From Paraspadella gotoi (taxonomy: Eukaryota > Chaetognatha), in NCBI GenBank assembly GCA_051294375.1, contig CM119264.1, positions 28,185,225 through 28,249,224 of the forward strand: DNA of 64,000 bases, read 5' to 3'. Under the pieces are notes generated by a model. That model worked only from the letters and a program-made list of their open reading frames with translations. It had not been told where the DNA came from and ran no database searches. Positions 12,301 to 25,640 of the stretch are shown one piece after another; position 1 is the stretch's first letter; each line of letters opens with the position of its first letter. The position numbers and the translations under genes are program-made.

Positions 12301-13094
12301 TATATTCGCCCAGCAAAAATACTCATCAAAATACTAGAATATTCTATTCTATCCCTGCTTATTCTTAATAAATAGTAATATCCTCTTTTTATATCTAATC
12401 TATCCCTGCTTATTTCTAAATAATAGTAATATTCCTGCTTTTTATTTTCATCGCTCAGATAATCATCTCTAATGCCCAAAATAACCCTAACCTACTAACC
12501 ACTAACCTTACTACCCTTTCCCGCCTCAACTTTCACTTAACTCTCAATCTTTTTCTCCCTACCCTGGCCCTGGCCGCCGCCCGCACTGCCCTCCCCGACC
12601 TGCCCTGCCACTGCCCTGCCGCTTCCCTCCATTCTCCGCTGCGCTTACCTATCGCCGTCACCCAAATAAATACAGGTTCGCTTTGAATTTTACCCAAAAA
12701 ATTTCTCTTTTTTTTTCTTCTTTAAACTTTCGCCACCCATGAATTTTCATGGGGGGAGGGGGGAAAGTTCAAACCACCTCCATCACCTTTCAATCGCTAA
12801 AGATTAAAGTTTGTTCGCTTCGCTCGCGTGTAATATAGATTTCCTAATCAAAAGTTTAATTAGTTCTGACTTTCAGATCCAAGAAATGTTTTAAAAACCT
12901 CTGGAAAATTGGTCCGATTTCCTTTTAGTTTATTATTGAGCTTCAACTTTTACTTACCCACATACCCCCCGATTCTCATTACCTGTTTGATGTATCTGAT
13001 GTAGATCTGATGTAGACCTGATGTAGATCTTGTGATTATTGAACTAAAGGCAAGAATTTCGTCAAAGTTCACGTTGTGAAAATTTTAAAAAGAG

Positions 13095-14400
<1,306 letters not shown>

Positions 14401-14665
14401 TTGACTTCTTTCATTCTCCTTCATTTTCTCATCTTCTGTCGAGTTTGACATCGACGGTCCACAACACCTCTTGCTGTTTCATTTTCTTCCCTTCCTCGCA
14501 GGGAGCATATTTTNNNNNNNNNNNNNNNNNNNNNNNNNCTCTCTCTCTCTCTCTCTCTCTCTAGTTTTGACTTCTTTCATTTTCCTTTCTCATTTTTCAT
14601 TTGCGAGTTTGAATCGAGGTCACAACACTTTGTGTCATTTTTCCTTCTCGGGGAGCATCAACCTC
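14401..14665. repeat. Short duplication flanking the 25-N gap 14,514-14,538
   Basis: The run from TTGACTTCTTTCATT to GGGAGCAT before the gap (14,401-14,513) is repeated after it (14,566-14,660) with indels, again consistent with double assembly at a gap edge. Confidence 0.75.
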
Positions 14666-16438
14666 GGAAGACGAAGCGAAAAATGACATAATAAATAAAA
14701 ACTTATTTAAAAAACAGTATGTGGAAAAAGGTCTTAGTCTGGTATAGATGAAACGGACACTTGTGCCATGGCTTTGGTTAGTTCTTCTGATGGATGATAA
14801 GGTTAATCGNNNNNNNNNNNNNNNNNNNNNNNNNNNNNNNNNNNNNNNNNNNNNNNNNNNNNNNNNNNNNNNNNNNNNNNNNNNNNNNNNNNNNNNNNNN
14901 NNNNNNNNNNNNNNNNNNNNNNNNNNNNNNNNNNNNNNNNNNNNNNNNNNNNNNNNNNNNNNNNNNNNNNGTGAAAAAAAGATTGGGTAATCTTTTAGCC
15001 TAATTTATTTATTTATCAATATCTTCTTATTTTTCCCAACTATTCAAGGATATATATTATATAATCGGGGATTAAGTTGTAATATTTTCGTCTGTTTTTG
15101 ACTTTTTAGTTTCGACGTTGGAAAAAAGAGTTCGTCTTTGAATTCGAGAAGGAATTCACAGANNNNNNNNNNNNNNNNNNNNNNNNNNNNNNNNNNNNNN
15201 NNNNNNNGAGACTAAAAGATTTTTAAAAGGCTAAAACAGAAATTAATTAAAAAAAATAAATTATATATGTGTATATTCTTTAGAATTACATTAGTTTTAT
15301 TTTTTAATTGCAACACTTTTTGTGAAACGGAGTGGCGGGGATTCCCCGCCGTGGATAAGGCAAAAGGCTTCACACAGTAATCCCCGTGAAAAATAGTGGT
15401 AGGGATTCCCCAAAACAGAGGGAAAAAAGTCAGTTTTCGTGAACAGAAAGAGGGCGCAGTTGAAACTGTCCCCTTATAGCCAGTTCAAACAGCGCCTTAT
15501 TGGACGGCGTCATACTTGTTTTTATTTGACAAAATATAAATAACGAGTCAAAAATGAAAAAAAATAAATTTAGGTTTAAGAAAGAATAATAAATTGTCAA
15601 ATAAACTCGTTACAAACTCAAAAATTGTTTTCCTAGATTTAAGAATACATTTTGTTAATTTTTCCGGAAATGACGCAAAATAAAATTTTTTTCGCGTTTC
15701 CATGAAAAAAAAGATGTTATCTTCACCGAAATGTGAAAATGTGAGATCCACTTGGCGTTGTTCCTCTTTATTTTGTTTCGCGTGATTTTTCATTCCTCAA
15801 TTTCGAACCCAACCTTCTTTTGGTTCTACTCTCTCTTTTTTTTTCTTTTTTTCTTTTTTCTTTTTTTCTTTTTTTCTTTTTTTCTTTTTTTCTTTTTTTC
15901 AAAAAAATGAATTGGCATCGGTGGAGAACTTTCGCGTGAACAAAGGAAAAAGTCGGCGATATTGAATCTTTTTATTGGTTTATTCTCTCTCTCTCTCTGT
16001 CTCTCTGTCTCTCTCTCTCTATTTCTCTCTTTTTCTTNNNNNNNNNNNNNNNNNNNNNNNNNNNNNNNNNNNNNNNNNNNNNNNNNNNNNNNNNNNNNNN
16101 NNNNNNNNNNNNNNNNNNNNNNNNNNNNNNNNNNNNNNNNNNNNNNNNNNNNNNNNNNNNNNNNNNNNNNNNNNNNNNNNNNNNNNNNNNNNNNNNNNNN
16201 NNNNNNNNNNNNNNNNNNAACCATAAAATAAGAAAAAACGTGATGAAAATTCTGTCTTCATGAATATTGAGCGTCTGCTCTGGAACAGAAGATATTTTGT
16301 TCTTAGGATCATCAAAGTTATGAGGAGGAATGTTGTCTCTCTCTCTATCTGTCTCTCTCTCTCTCNNNNNNNNNNNNNNNNNNNNNNNNNNNNNNNNNNN
16401 NNNNNNNNNNNNNNNNNNNNNNNNNNNNNNNNNNNNNN

Positions 16439-16476
<38 letters not shown>

Positions 16477-18978
16477 TTCTCTCAAATCGATATTTTTGCG
16501 ATTAATTTTTGTCTCATTTTACGCAGTTTTGTTAAATCTAGTCTTGAGCCACGTCTTTACATTTCTTGACACGTCTTGACATTTTTCTCCTCGTTTTCNN
16601 NNNNNNNNNNNNNNNNNNNNNNNNNNNNNNNNNNNNNNNNNNNNNNNNNNNNNNNNNNNNNNNNNNNNNNNNNNNNNNNNNNNNNNNNNNNNNNNNNNNN
16701 NNNNNNNNNNNNNNNNNNNNNNNNNNNNNNNNNNNNNNNNNNNNNNNNNNNNNNNNNNNNNNNNNNNNNNNNNNNNNNNNNNNNNNNNNNNNNNNNNNNN
16801 NNNNNNNNNNNNNNNNNNNNNNNNNNNNNNNNNNNNNNNNNNNNNNNNNNNNNNNNNNNNNNNNNNNNNNNNNNNNNNNNNNNNNNNNNNNNNNNNNNNN
16901 NNNNNNNNNNNNNNNNNNNNNNNNNNNNNNNNNNNNNNNNNNNNNNNNNNNNNNNNNNNNNNNNNNNNNNNNNNNNNNNNNNNNNNNNNNNNNNNNNNNN
17001 NNNNNNNNNNNNNNNNNNNNNNNNNNNNNNNNNNNNNNNNNNNNNNNNNNNNNNNNNNNNNNNNNNNNNNNNNNNNNNNNNNNNNNNNNNNNNNNNNNNN
17101 NNNNNNNNNNNNNNNNNNNNNNNNNNNNNNNNNNNNNNNNNNNNNNNNNNNNNNNNNNNNNNNNNNNNNNNNNNNNNNNNNNNNNNNNNNNNNNNNNNNN
17201 NNNNNNNNNNNNNNNNNNNNNNNNNNNNNNNNNNNNNNNNNNNNNNNNNNNNNNNNNNNNNNNNNNNNNNNNNNNNNNNNNNNNNNNNNNNNNNNNNNNN
17301 NNNNNNNNNNNNNNNNNNNNNNNNNNNNNNNNNNNNNNNNNNNNNNNNNNNNNNNNNNNNNNNNNNNNNNNNNNNNNNNNNNNNNNNNNNNNNNNNNNNN
17401 NNNNNNNNNNNNNNNNNNNNNNNNNNNNNNNNNNNNNNNNNNNNNNNNNNNNNNNNNNNNNNNNNNNNNNNNNNNNNNNNNNNNNNNNNNNNNNNNNNNN
17501 NNNNNNNNNNNNNNNNNNNNNNNNNNNNNNNNNNNNNNNNNNNNGCAGAACCACATTTAGAGAAAACACATTTGTCATTCCGAAGGCTTGATAAGTGCGT
17601 GTCGTAGGCGGACTTGTTGGACCATGCTGGACCTTGTCATTTGGCGTTGTTGGGCCTTGACAACTTGTGAGCTTGATATCCTTCAGCGCCGGATTACCCT
17701 TCGGCGAAGTTTCGAGAAAAACCTGGCGGTTCTCTTTTCCAAAAACCCACCCATTTCTGTTATTTAATCCCTGAAATTAATTTAAACTAATCTATTACAA
17801 ACCCCTAACCCTGAGCACTAACCAGTAATCATTAATGTAATCCCTGAATCTAATTACCTAGCCTAATTCCCTAACCTTCACCTCTCACTAAATATTTAAT
17901 TTAATATGAAATAGGCCGTTTTGGGAAAATAAGCGGTTACATAGAATTTAATTTCTAGATCCTAAAAAAATTGTTTGTTTTGACTTTTCCTCATTTCCTC
18001 TGGTTCCTTAACTTTTTCTCGACCTCAGAAAAAAAAAGAAATTTAAAAAAAAACTAGAGATAAAAAAATCGTTGACTAAAAAAACGAAATAAGTGAAAAT
18101 TCGGTGGCGAAAAATTTCGACAGAGAACAAGCGCCAGTGAATAAACCATAGTNNNNNNNNNNCGTAGTACCATTCATTACTGTTCTTCTCTTTCTTTTTT
18201 TTTCTCTTTTCTTTTTTTAGTCATGCTTATAACTTTGCCAATAACTTTTAATAATAATAAATAATAATAAATAATAATAATAATAATAATAATAAACTCT
18301 ATTATTCCTCGTCCCCCTCATCCTCTTCCTTCTCCTCCTGATTTTGCTGCTGCTTATCCTCTTCTTCCTTTTCTCCTTTCTCATTGGAGCTCCGAAAAAG
18401 CGTGATTTAGACGACGAAACCTTTTTCCGTAACGCTTTTGTCTTTTTAATTTAATATCGTGAGAACAACAAACCGACAGACATATAGACAGACAGAAGGA
18501 CAAGCGTCTTATAGAGTCACGTCTATGACCGGGACAAAAAAAGACAAATCGACACTAAGAAGTTTTGGAGTCGCGAAGAAGAACATAACCCTGCGTCTCG
18601 TCGGGCTTTGTTTACCCCGGCAATTAGAGAGAGAGAGAGAGAGACTCTACATATGGGGATTGATTTACCAAAGTTCTGTTATATTGACTTTTTATCCAGT
18701 TTTTTCTTCTTTTTTTTCTTAATATCCTATTTTTAGTTATTTCTTATGTCTGTCTTTCTTTTTTCTTTCTTTTTTGTTTTTGTATTTTTTCCCCATTGAA
18801 ATCTTTAAGTTTGTCTTCTCTCACTGAATCTGCTGTCGTTTTCACATTTAACTTCACAACTTCGTTTTACTCTTTCCTTAATTCACTCAGAAGTCCAAAC
18901 TATAATTGAATTAAGTTTGAGTCATAATTTCATCTTCGAGTTCGTCCGCCCGTCTGTTCCCTTTCTGTTAACCTCGGA

Positions 18979-18981
<3 letters not shown>
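14666..18981. other. Gene-free region with many N gaps
   Basis: Gaps at 14,810-14,970, 15,163-15,207, 16,038-16,218, 16,366-16,438, 16,599-17,544 and 18,153-18,162. Between them are a (T6C)n tract at 15,835-15,900, a (TCTG)n run at 16,439-16,468, an (AAT)n run at 18,241-18,296 and a CCCTAACC-like patch near 17,790-17,880. I cannot see a gene, but the 946-base gap could hide one. Confidence 0.6.

Positions 18982-19030
<49 letters not shown>
18982..19030. repeat. (CT)n microsatellite
   Basis: About 24 CT units. Confidence 0.95.
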
Positions 19031-19033
<3 letters not shown>

Positions 19034-19042
19034 TCAACTATA

Positions 19043-19841
19043 CAAGCTGCACAAAAAGCGAAAAAAACCGTATTATACGACAATAGATCGAGTAAAAATC
19101 GAATATTTTTATTTTCGTTTGGACCGGAGAAACCCGGGAAATTGACGAGAATGACGACGACGACGACGACGACGAACGCACGTCGAACGACGACGACCAA
19201 CGACGACGACGACGAACCGGAACGACGTCACTGGACACCAAGTCACCCGAAATAAAACTTTTTTTTTGGAAAAGAATTTTTTTTTTTTTGGATCGGGTCT
19301 GCCCAAGCGGTTGACTTAACAGTGGGCTCCGTTGAGCCAGTCTGGGTGGAAGATATTCTTGGGTGAGGCTGAAGGAGCAAAATCGAAAGCGGATTTAGCA
19401 TCAACTGCATTTCGCCAACGTCGCGAAGATTCATTTTGTTTTATTAAATCGTCATGAGAATTTTCAACTCTGCTAACTTAGTCGTGCTTTCTTTCCTATT
19501 TATGTCTTTTTTTACTTATTTCTTCTGTCTTTTCTTCTTGTCTTCTGTCTCGTTTTCTTTTCTTTCTTTCTTTCATTTATTTTTTCCATCTAAATATAAC
19601 AAAGGACTCCCTTTTCAGCTAAAATCAGACAAGCTTCTTCCGTAGAACCAAAATTTATTTGAAAATATTATTTAATAAATAATTGAAACTTTCTCTTAGC
19701 ACCTTTTCGAAATTTTATGCAATTTCTTGTCTCAAGAGAAAGACAACCGCTTATCCTAATCTTTTCGCGAGCAGACGACTTTTTTTTAAGTAAATAAAAG
19801 TTTACTGGAGAATGAGAGATAAGAGAAATATCGTCGAGATT
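19043..19841. repeat. 0.79-kb unit, copy 1 of 3
   Basis: Runs from ACAAGCTGCACAAAA through a GAC-triplet tract and a T-rich part, and ends at the 25-N gap 19,842. From about 19,215 on it reads identically, base for base by eye, to the second copy 789 bases later. It carries no recognisable gene. Confidence 0.9.
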
Positions 19842-19866
19842 NNNNNNNNNNNNNNNNNNNNNNNNN

Positions 19867-19968
19867 CACAAGCTGCACAAAAGCGAAACCGTATTTAATA
19901 CGACAATAATCGAGTAAAAATCGAATTATTTTTATTTTCGTTTGTGATCCGAGAAACACCGGGGAAAT

Positions 19969-20004
<36 letters not shown>

Positions 20005-20630
20005 ACCGGAACGACGTCACTGGACACCAAGTCACCCGAAATAAAACTTTTTTTTTGGAAAAGAATTTTTTTTTTTTTGGATCGGGTCTGCCCAAGCGGT
20101 TGACTTAACAGTGGGCTCCGTTGAGCCAGTCTGGGTGGAAGATATTCTTGGGTGAGGCTGAAGGAGCAAAATCGAAAGCGGATTTAGCATCAACTGCATT
20201 TCGCCAACGTCGCGAAGATTCATTTTGTTTTATTAAATCGTCATGAGAATTTTCAACTCTGCTAACTTAGTCGTGCTTTCTTTCCTATTTATGTCTTTTT
20301 TTACTTATTTCTTCTGTCTTTTCTTCTTGTCTTCTGTCTCGTTTTCTTTTCTTTCTTTCTTTCATTTATTTTTTCCATCTAAATATAACAAAGGACTCCC
20401 TTTTCAGCTAAAATCAGACAAGCTTCTTCCGTAGAACCAAAATTTATTTGAAAATATTATTTAATAAATAATTGAAACTTTCTCTTAGCACCTTTTCGAA
20501 ATTTTATGCAATTTCTTGTCTCAAGAGAAAGACAACCGCTTATCCTAATCTTTTCGCGAGCAGACGACTTTTTTTTAAGTAAATAAAAGTTTACTGGAGA
20601 ATGAGAGATAAGAGAAATATCGTCGAGATT
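19867..20630. repeat. 0.79-kb unit, copy 2 of 3
   Basis: Lies between two 25-N gaps. The first ~130 bases differ from copy 1 by small indels and GAC repeat length; the remainder is identical. Confidence 0.9.
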
Positions 20631-20655
20631 NNNNNNNNNNNNNNNNNNNNNNNNN

Positions 20656-21226
20656 TTTTTTTTTTTTTGGATCGGGTCTCCCAGGGTTGACTTTCACAGT
20701 GGGCTCCGTTGGAGCCAGTCCTGGGTGGAGATATTCTTGGGTGGGGCTGAAGGAGCAAAATGCCGAAGCGGATTTAGCATCAACTGATTCGCCAACGTCG
20801 CGAGATTCATTTTGTTTTATTAAATCGTCATGAGAATTTTCACTCTGCTAACTTAGTCGTGTCTTTCTTTCTATCTTATCGTCTTTTTTACTTATTTCTT
20901 TCTGTCTTTTCTTTCTTTCTTTCTGTCTCGTTTTCTTTTTTCTTTCTTTCTTTCATTTATTTTTTCCATCTAAATATATTAACAAAGGACCCTCCTTTTC
21001 AGCTAAATCAGCAACTTCTTCCGTAGAACCAAATTTATTTTTGAAATATTATTTAATAAATAATTGAAACTTTCTTCTTAGTCACTTTTCGAAATTTTAT
21101 GGCAAATTTCTTTGTCTCAAGAGAAAAGACAACCGCTTATCCTAATCTTCGCGAGCAGACGACTTTTTTTTTAAGAAATAAAAGTTTACTGAGAATGAGA
21201 GATAAGAGAAAATATCGTCGAGATTA
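20656..21226. repeat. 0.79-kb unit, copy 3 of 3, indel-rich
   Basis: Starts after the second gap in the poly-T tract and continues into unique sequence. Differences are scattered single-base indels, as in uncorrected long reads. This is probably the true exit of the locus, with copies 1 and 2 being gap-edge duplicates. Confidence 0.85.
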
Positions 21227-22014
21227 AAATCCCAAATTATCTTTCTTTTTTTTTTCTTTCGTCTTTCCATTTATCTGTTTTATCAGTACTTAAATAAACA
21301 AAGGCGTTTCTTGAAACTTGAGTTGAGAGATTACTGCTTGAAAGTTTTCTCTTATTGGTTCGTTTTAGACCCAAAACGTGGAGAAGAGAAGAGAAGAGAA
21401 GAGAAGAGAAGAGAAGAGATGTAAAGAAAAGAAAAGAGAGAAAAGTGAAGAGAAAAGAAAATATTATTCTTGACACACTGGAGCATCCCAAAAAAAGATT
21501 TAAAAAAAAAAAAATAACAAATTTCTCTTTTTATTATAATCAGGTTAAAAATTACGGGAAATTTTCTCAGTTTCGTTTCGTGTTTTTGGATTTTACTACG
21601 ACTTTTTTTTTCGTCGAAAAGTTCTCACCGAGATTTTTACGTACATCTGGATTTACGAAGAGCGTGTACTCTCTCGTTTCTTAGCAACCGTGAAAACTGA
21701 AATCGTGAAAACTTGATATAGCGACTAGCGACCTGCGCAACATAAGAAAAAATCAGTTTTTTAAGCCAGTTTTTTATCATTATTTTAAACCTTAGAGTAA
21801 AACTTCAAATTGACTTAATAATAAACCAATCGCGACATTTATGTTATTTCAAAAGACCGCACATTATTTTTTTTATTCTCAATCATTTGTCTTTTGTTTT
21901 TTAATTTTTCATTTCATCGTCACTTTCGATTGTCTCTGTGACTGTCTCTGTCTCTGTCTGTCTCCATCTCCCTCGACGCCTCTCACTCTCCCAATCTCTC
22001 TCTTTCTCTCCAGG
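21227..22014. other. Sequence upstream of coding exon 1
   Basis: Contains a (GAGAA)n tract near 21,373-21,418 and AT-rich sequence. It ends in a strong polypyrimidine tract and CTCTCCAG at 22,014, so this is likely the 3' end of an intron that follows an untranslated first exon I cannot locate. Confidence 0.5.
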
Positions 22015-22457
22015 CGGACCATCCCTTCCAACGCGGCCTCGTCCGCTCAGCATGGCCGCCGTCGACGACCTCCTTCAACTCGGCGCGATTCCTCCGGACC
22101 TTCAGCCGCATCAGTCACAGCCGCCGCCGCCGCCGCCGCACCGCCAGTATCCGCCGTCGGAGCGCCACCTGCCCTCTCCCCGTAACGGGACGCCCTATCA
22201 TCGGGCGACGCCTAACGGACACGCTCGCGACATCGGCGGCGGCAACGCGGCGCCGCCGCCGCAGCCAGGAACGCCGGCGCCGCCTCATCGCGGAGCAGCG
22301 GCGTCGTCGGGCGCTAATTCGCCGCGGCGGGTCACGCCCAACGGATTGCAAGCGCAGCAGCAACAGACTCAGCCGCAGCGGGAATACGGATACAACAACA
22401 ACAACAACAACCAAAATCAACGACAGTTTCACCAAAATTATTCTTCGTCGCAATCGC

Positions 22458-22488
<31 letters not shown>

Positions 22489-22517
22489 GAATTGCTACAT
22501 GCAAAACAATTACCAGA
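22015..22517 (+). CDS. BTBD11-like: BTBD11/ABTB-like gene, exon 1: disordered N-terminus
   Basis: First coding exon, with the chosen start ATG at 22,052 (MAAVDDLLQLGAIPP). Bases 22,015-22,051 would be 5' UTR after the acceptor at 22,014. The frame is open further upstream, but that sequence is intronic polypyrimidine. The 155-residue product is low complexity: Pro/His-rich, then Gly/Ala-rich, then Asn runs and a poly-Gln stretch near residues 133-143. The donor AGA|GTAAGT at 22,518 is strong and leaves phase 1, which does not fit exon 2 as drawn, so an exon or a base may be missing. Vertebrate family members have an unrelated disordered N-terminus; assignment rests on position and phase-compatible downstream exons. 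Confidence 0.6.
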
Positions 22518-22670
22518 GTAAGTACGGGAAACTTGTAACATAGTTTACGCTTTGTAATCTGTTACTTCTGTCTACGCCTTAATGAGACTAGGATTTTTAG
22601 AGATATATCATTAGGAGGAGAAGAGAGAGAGAGACGGAGAGATGAGAGAGACGGAGAGAGAGAGAGAGAG

Positions 22671-22701
<31 letters not shown>

Positions 22702-22747
22702 TAAGAAAATGAAGACCAGAAACAGAGAAGAGAGAGAGAGAGAGCAA

Positions 22748-22792
<45 letters not shown>

Positions 22793-24094
22793 AGGAGAGA
22801 AGAGATGAGAGAGAGAGGAGGAGATGAGGGAAAAGAGATACAGACACATGAGCAAGAGAAGAGAGGAGAGAGAGAAGGAAAGGAGAGGAGAGAGAGACGA
22901 GAGAGAGAGAAGAGAAGAGAGGAGAGAAAGAGAGAGAGGGAGGAGAGGACGGAGAGAGGGAGTAGACCTCAGAGGACCAGAGACAGGAGAATTTTTTCAA
23001 GTAGAGGAGAGCTAGAGAGGGAGAGGAAGCGTAGACATTGAGATTCTGATAGCATAAAATCGGTCTCAGCACATCCTCGGCGGCCGCTTAATGTCAAAGA
23101 CTCCCCCCCTTCCTCCGCAAAATTACAGCAATCCATCCTTCCACATCTTCTCTCGCCTCATGATTCCTTCGATATTGGTGCGATTCGCTACTCCCGCGCG
23201 CACCTCCCGAAGGCCACCTGCGGCCCGAACCATACGTAACAACCGTGGTCTGTTTTCTTTTCCGCTTGGACCTGGTGCTGTCGGTGTCCCTCACTATGCT
23301 CGGCAATTCGTCCCATATCTCGTGGATTCCTCTTTCGGGCGACGCCCACGTACTCGCTCCGATGTCCATCCATCGCCGACGTGCCAGATCGGCAATGCGC
23401 ATCTGTCCGTACCAGCGCCGGCGCTCGGAGCTCTGGCTCCGCCAGCCGACAGAGATTCCCAAGCATCGTCCGCCCCGAACAGTCGCCGACATCTGGAGAC
23501 CGTGGGCCGGGGTTACGACGCCCCGTCCGCTCGCCGGATGTCAGCTTAGTTTCGATTGTGGGAGGGAGACAGTGGGTTCGTGGGGATTAATATATTCACA
23601 ATCCATTGCAAATCAGAATCAACCAATTGCATTAATTCGAATTCAAAATATAAATCAATTAATTTTATTAGGTTTATAGATTGATTATCGTGTTCAAGTT
23701 TTATTTTAAAATTAATCATCGCAATTTTAAGATATTCAATTTATTTTTTTAAATCAATCAAGTATCTATATCTATTCAGACAAATAAAAGAAAGATAATC
23801 ATATCTCAATCCTAGAACAATCAAACCTTTAAATCAAATCAATCATCTTGACTTGAATTTAATCCATCCCGAGATCATAGTAAATCACTAATAAATTCTG
23901 CCATTTCATTTAATCTATCAAGTTACATTCTTTGAATAAATGTAATATAGTCAAAACCAAATAAATTCGATTCAAAACATTAGCTAAAAAAACAATCAAT
24001 AATACTTTCTTCCTCGACTAACAAAATTAAATCAAATCCAATCAATCAATCAATCATCAATTTAAATTCCCCGTTTAAATCACTCAGGTCCTAG
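22518..24094. other. Intron 1 with (GA)n tract and an unexplained GC-rich patch
   Basis: 22,620-22,960 is GA-rich microsatellite. 23,085-23,560 is GC-rich and open in several frames on both strands, for example from 23,091; I recognise no domain there. It could hold a missed exon or a mobile-element remnant. 23,580-24,085 is AT-rich with AATCAATC repeats. Confidence 0.5.
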
Positions 24095-24322
24095 AGGCGA
24101 GAATCAACCGTGGACAGCGTCTCGACTTTTTCCTCGATGAGAAATCTAACGAAACGCGGGAAGCGGACAAGATGGCGCTCCCGGTTGTTCGCATTCGATG
24201 TTACGTGCCGCGGCGCGCGACATCTGACTTCCGGCGCCGGAATGTCGCGATCGGCTGCCGGAATACGAATCGCGCCGCCTTCCGAATCGGGAGGGCTGAA
24301 AAGCGATAGCGTCTATCAACAA
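24095..24322 (+). CDS. BTBD11-like: BTBD11-like gene, exon 2 (predicted)
   Basis: An open frame in a GC-rich patch ends in SGGLKSDSVYQQ, right before donor CAA|GTGAGG at 24,323, in phase 0. That fits exon 3, which starts in phase 0. The 5' border is uncertain: AG sites lie at 24,087, 24,094 and 24,096, and only 24,094 keeps the frame open without a partial codon. The first half is basic (Arg/Lys-rich), the second half Ser/Gly-rich. I see no domain; it would be part of the disordered linker before the histone-fold region. Confidence 0.5.
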
Positions 24323-24520
24323 GTGAGGCGTCGAGGTGGAATCGAACTCACTGATCGATCTCTTTTTAATTATTTCGAGTAAACTTTGTCTTTATAACTT
24401 AATTAATATAATCTTGTAATATTTTAATCAAATTCTTGTCTTTGTTTTCTCTTTTATTTTCTCTCTCTCTCTGTCTTATCTTTCTTTTTTAATTTGATTA
24501 ATTATTTAATTTGATTTTTT

Positions 24521-24649
24521 NNNNNNNNNNNNNNNNNNNNNNNNNNNNNNNNNNNNNNNNNNNNNNNNNNNNNNNNNNNNNNNNNNNNNNNNNNNNNNNN
24601 NNNNNNNNNNNNNNNNNNNNNNNNNNNNNNNNNNNNNNNNNNNNNNNNN
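24521..24649. other. N gap inside intron 2
   Basis: 129 unknown bases flanked by T-rich intron sequence. Confidence 0.9.
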
Positions 24650-24862
24650 TGTCTTTGTTTTATAAGTTTTTGGTTTTATTTTTTCTGTTTTCTTTCTTTC
24701 TAATTGGATTAAATAAAACTTTTTTTTTATCTTATAATCATTAAATTGTCTCTATCTCTTCAGTTTTAGGATTTTTACTTCTTCCTCTCATCTCATCCCA
24801 CTCTCTCTCACTCCATCTCTCTCCCATCTCTCACTCCATCTCTCTCCCATCTCTCACCTCAG

Positions 24863-25021
24863 GAACTCACCTACGCCGACAAATACAACAAACTCCCCGA
24901 ACTTACCTCTGTCCCCTGGAGCGACCGCGACGTCCTTAATGTTCTCTGCGAAGGTCGGGCCAAAGACGTGGCCGCCAACTTACCCATCGACGTCGTGCAC
25001 AGACTTTCTTATTTGCTGCAG
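24863..25021 (+). CDS. BTBD11-like: BTBD11-like gene, exon 3: start of histone-fold-like region
   Basis: Acceptor CACCTCAG and donor CTGCAG|GTAAGG bound 53 codons, phase 0 at both ends. The peptide reads ELTYADKYNKLPEL, then a VPW tripeptide and VVHRLSYLLQ. ABTB2 and BTBD11 have the same arrangement: a PW motif before a helix that leads into the L-RALVRIAREAQRL segment. This region of the family is classed as histone-fold-like, although the proteins act in cytoplasm or at synapses. It joins exon 4 without a frame change. Confidence 0.88.
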
Positions 25022-25182
25022 GTAAGGGCTGCTTCAGCTGCTGCCGCGGACTGGTTATTCCTTTTCAAAATTTCTCACGACTTACCAAAGACAGTCCAGA
25101 GTTAGATAGCTTATCGATTATATCATTAGATAATTTTCATAATGATTGTACCAATTTCATAATCTCTCTTTTTTCCTCGCAG

Positions 25183-25392
25183 CGCCCTCTCGTTCGCCTG
25201 GCGCGCGAACTCCAACGTCTTGCGTCCCACTTTCGTCGCTTGACGCGTCACGACGTCACTTCCGGTCTCCGCGTCATTTTGTCGGCGTCTCTTTTCGCTT
25301 CCGCCACACGAGCCTGCGTGAAGGCGTTGACGCTGGCGAAGCTAGAGGGCGCGAGCGTCAAAAAGGCGAAGTCGACGCTTGCTGGGCTGCAG
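25183..25392 (+). CDS. BTBD11-like: BTBD11-like gene, exon 4: histone-fold-like core
   Basis: Acceptor CCTCGCAG and donor CTGCAG|GTGCGT bound 70 codons in phase 0. The start RPLVRLARELQRLASHF and the later TRHDVTSGLRVILS match the family pattern (R)ALVRIAREAQRL ... CTRYDVQSAM..VLS. The exon then enters an Ala/Lys-rich helix (ACVKALTLAKLEG). No indels are apparent. With exon 3 this gives a 123-codon continuous domain. An intronic tRNA-Leu follows 44 bases downstream. Confidence 0.9.
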
Positions 25393-25436
25393 GTGCGTTC
25401 TCTCTAATTGTATTTTGAATTACAGTTTTATCGAGA

Positions 25437-25518
25437 GGTAAAGTGGCCGAGCGGTCTAAGGCGCTGGTTTAAGGCACCTGTCTCTTCGGGGGCGTGGGTT
25501 CGAATCCCACCGTTGCCA
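25437..25518 (+). tRNA. tRNA-Leu(AAG), in intron 4
   Basis: An 82-base type II tRNA. Acceptor GGTAAAG pairs with CGTTGCC with one mismatch. The D-arm/A-box is TGGCCGAGCGG. The anticodon stem CTGGT pairs imperfectly with ACCTG around loop TTAAGGC, giving anticodon AAG. The long variable arm is TCTTCGGGGGC and the T-arm/B-box GGTTCGAATCC. TTTT follows at +6, a usable Pol III terminator. It lies in the sense direction of the host gene. The anticodon-stem and acceptor mismatches make activity uncertain. Confidence 0.8.
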
Positions 25519-25593
25519 TTCCTTTTATGTTGCGTACTCTTTTTATCAGTAGGAGGGAGGGTAATTTTATTCTGAATTCATTTAATATTGAGT

Positions 25594-25640
25594 GGTACCG
25601 TGGCCGAGTGGTCTAAGACACCAGTCTCTTTGAAGACAAT
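25594..25640 (+). tRNA. Truncated tRNA-Leu fragment before a 25-N gap
   Basis: GGTACCGTGGCCGAGTGG (acceptor arm plus A-box), then GTCTAAGA joined directly to CACCAGTCTC; the middle is missing and the sequence runs into the gap 25,652-25,676. The spacer before it has the same ATCAGTA-GGAGGGA motif as the intron-10 array, so this is the second member of a small intron array broken at the gap. Confidence 0.55.

Larger units (their letters stand above)
10280..13085. repeat. 2.6-kb block, second copy, after a 25-N gap
   Basis: Begins immediately after the 25-N gap at 10,255-10,279 and re-tells 7612-10,254. Here the GC patch near 11.4 kb is a clean (GCC)n. It ends at a long CT repeat, where the first copy ran into the gap. 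Confidence 0.85.

Noticed and set aside
16519-17607. Four long ORFs of about 340 residues
   Set aside because: They are open only because they cross a 946-base N gap; known residues are few at each end.
22562-23072. Ser/Leu- and Arg/Glu-rich ORFs on both strands
   Set aside because: They derive from (GA)n microsatellite in intron 1.
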